This document shows positions 6,631-6,728 of a stretch of DNA of 6,728 bases, piece by piece; the stretch's first letter is position 1, and each line of letters begins with the position of its first letter. Position numbers and translations under genes: made by a program. This DNA comes from Acidimicrobiaceae bacterium. Lineage in GTDB: Bacteria; Actinomycetota; Acidimicrobiia; Acidimicrobiales; Palsa-688. The stretch lies in contig PMLI01000474.1 in the NCBI GenBank assembly GCA_003158835.1, positions 1 through 6,728 on the forward strand, given 5' to 3'. The notes beneath the pieces were generated by a model. That model searched no databases, had not been told where the DNA came from, and saw nothing but the letters and a program-made list of their open reading frames with translations.

Positions 6631-6661
6631 AACCTAGTCGCTCTCCGAGATGACACGACAA
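6631..6661 (-). promoter_or_regulatory. Candidate leaderless promoter of the tkt operon
   Basis: Reading the minus strand, TAGGTT (6631-6636) is followed by exactly 7 bases (GGCGCCC) and then the tkt ATG. A TANNNT -10 box at this distance would put the transcription start on or next to the A of the ATG, the arrangement known for leaderless genes in actinomycetes. A loose -35 candidate, TTGTCG, lies at 6656-6661 with a 19-base spacer, slightly long. The only purine-rich stretch upstream (GGAGAG, 6642-6647) is too far from the ATG to act as a ribosome site. No transcript data are available, so this is inferred from pattern and spacing. Confidence 0.5.
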
Positions 6662-6685
6662 GGGGGGCTGTGCCCTTCTCGGCGG

Positions 6686-6728
6686 CTGTTGGCTGCGCCA
6701 CCGGGCCGGCCTCACCGACTGTTGGCTG
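6686..6728. repeat. 10-base direct repeat upstream of tkt
   Basis: CTGTTGGCTG occurs at 6686-6695 and again at 6719-6728, 33 bases apart start to start, which is close to three helical turns. The first copy lies about 25 bases above the tentative -35. The second ends at the window edge, so the repeat may be longer. It is a possible activator or repressor site pair. The DNA between the copies is G/C-rich and shows no gene. Confidence 0.4.

Noticed and set aside
1..6728. CRISPR arrays, transposases, integrase sites, tRNA or rRNA genes
   Set aside because: No repeat-spacer pattern, no mobile-element protein and no tRNA-like or rRNA-like sequence seen on either strand; the window is filled by one metabolic operon.

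Overview
The window is a compact, high-GC operon for the pentose phosphate pathway, with every gene on the minus strand. Transcription order is transketolase (tkt), transaldolase (tal), glucose-6-phosphate dehydrogenase (zwf), the G6PDH assembly protein OpcA, 6-phosphogluconolactonase (pgl), then the first 26 codons of an unidentified gene that leaves the window at base 1. This tkt-tal-zwf-opcA-pgl order, the presence of opcA, the strong G/C third-position bias and the mycobacterial-type transaldolase point to an actinomycete (Actinomycetota). The Zwf and Pgl details do not look like the classical Mycobacterium or Streptomyces proteins, so a deeper lineage such as Acidimicrobiia is possible, but that is a low-confidence guess.

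Layout on the minus strand: 6624-6728 is non-coding upstream DNA with a candidate promoter directly in front of tkt and a 10-base direct repeat further up. The genes tkt (4584-6623), tal (3484-4587), zwf (1967-3481) and opcA (888-1982) are joined by a 4-base ATGA overlap, a 2-base gap and a 16-base overlap, so they are very probably co-transcribed and translationally coupled. A 126-base gap (762-887) with inverted repeats separates opcA from pgl (75-761). pgl appears to have its own leaderless-type promoter and overlaps the next partial gene (1-78) by ATGA.

Functionally, Zwf (helped by OpcA) and Pgl carry out the first two oxidative steps, from glucose 6-phosphate to 6-phosphogluconate with NADPH production. 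Tkt and Tal run the reversible non-oxidative carbon shuffling between pentose phosphates and glycolytic intermediates. The third oxidative enzyme, 6-phosphogluconate dehydrogenase (gnd), is not in the window.

This is mainly a housekeeping region and I found no new multi-gene system. The most noteworthy items are a perfect 23-base inverted repeat inside tal, built with non-preferred codons over the conserved NINVTLIFSL motif, and matching TAGGNT-N7-start arrangements before both tkt and pgl that suggest two leaderless transcription units.
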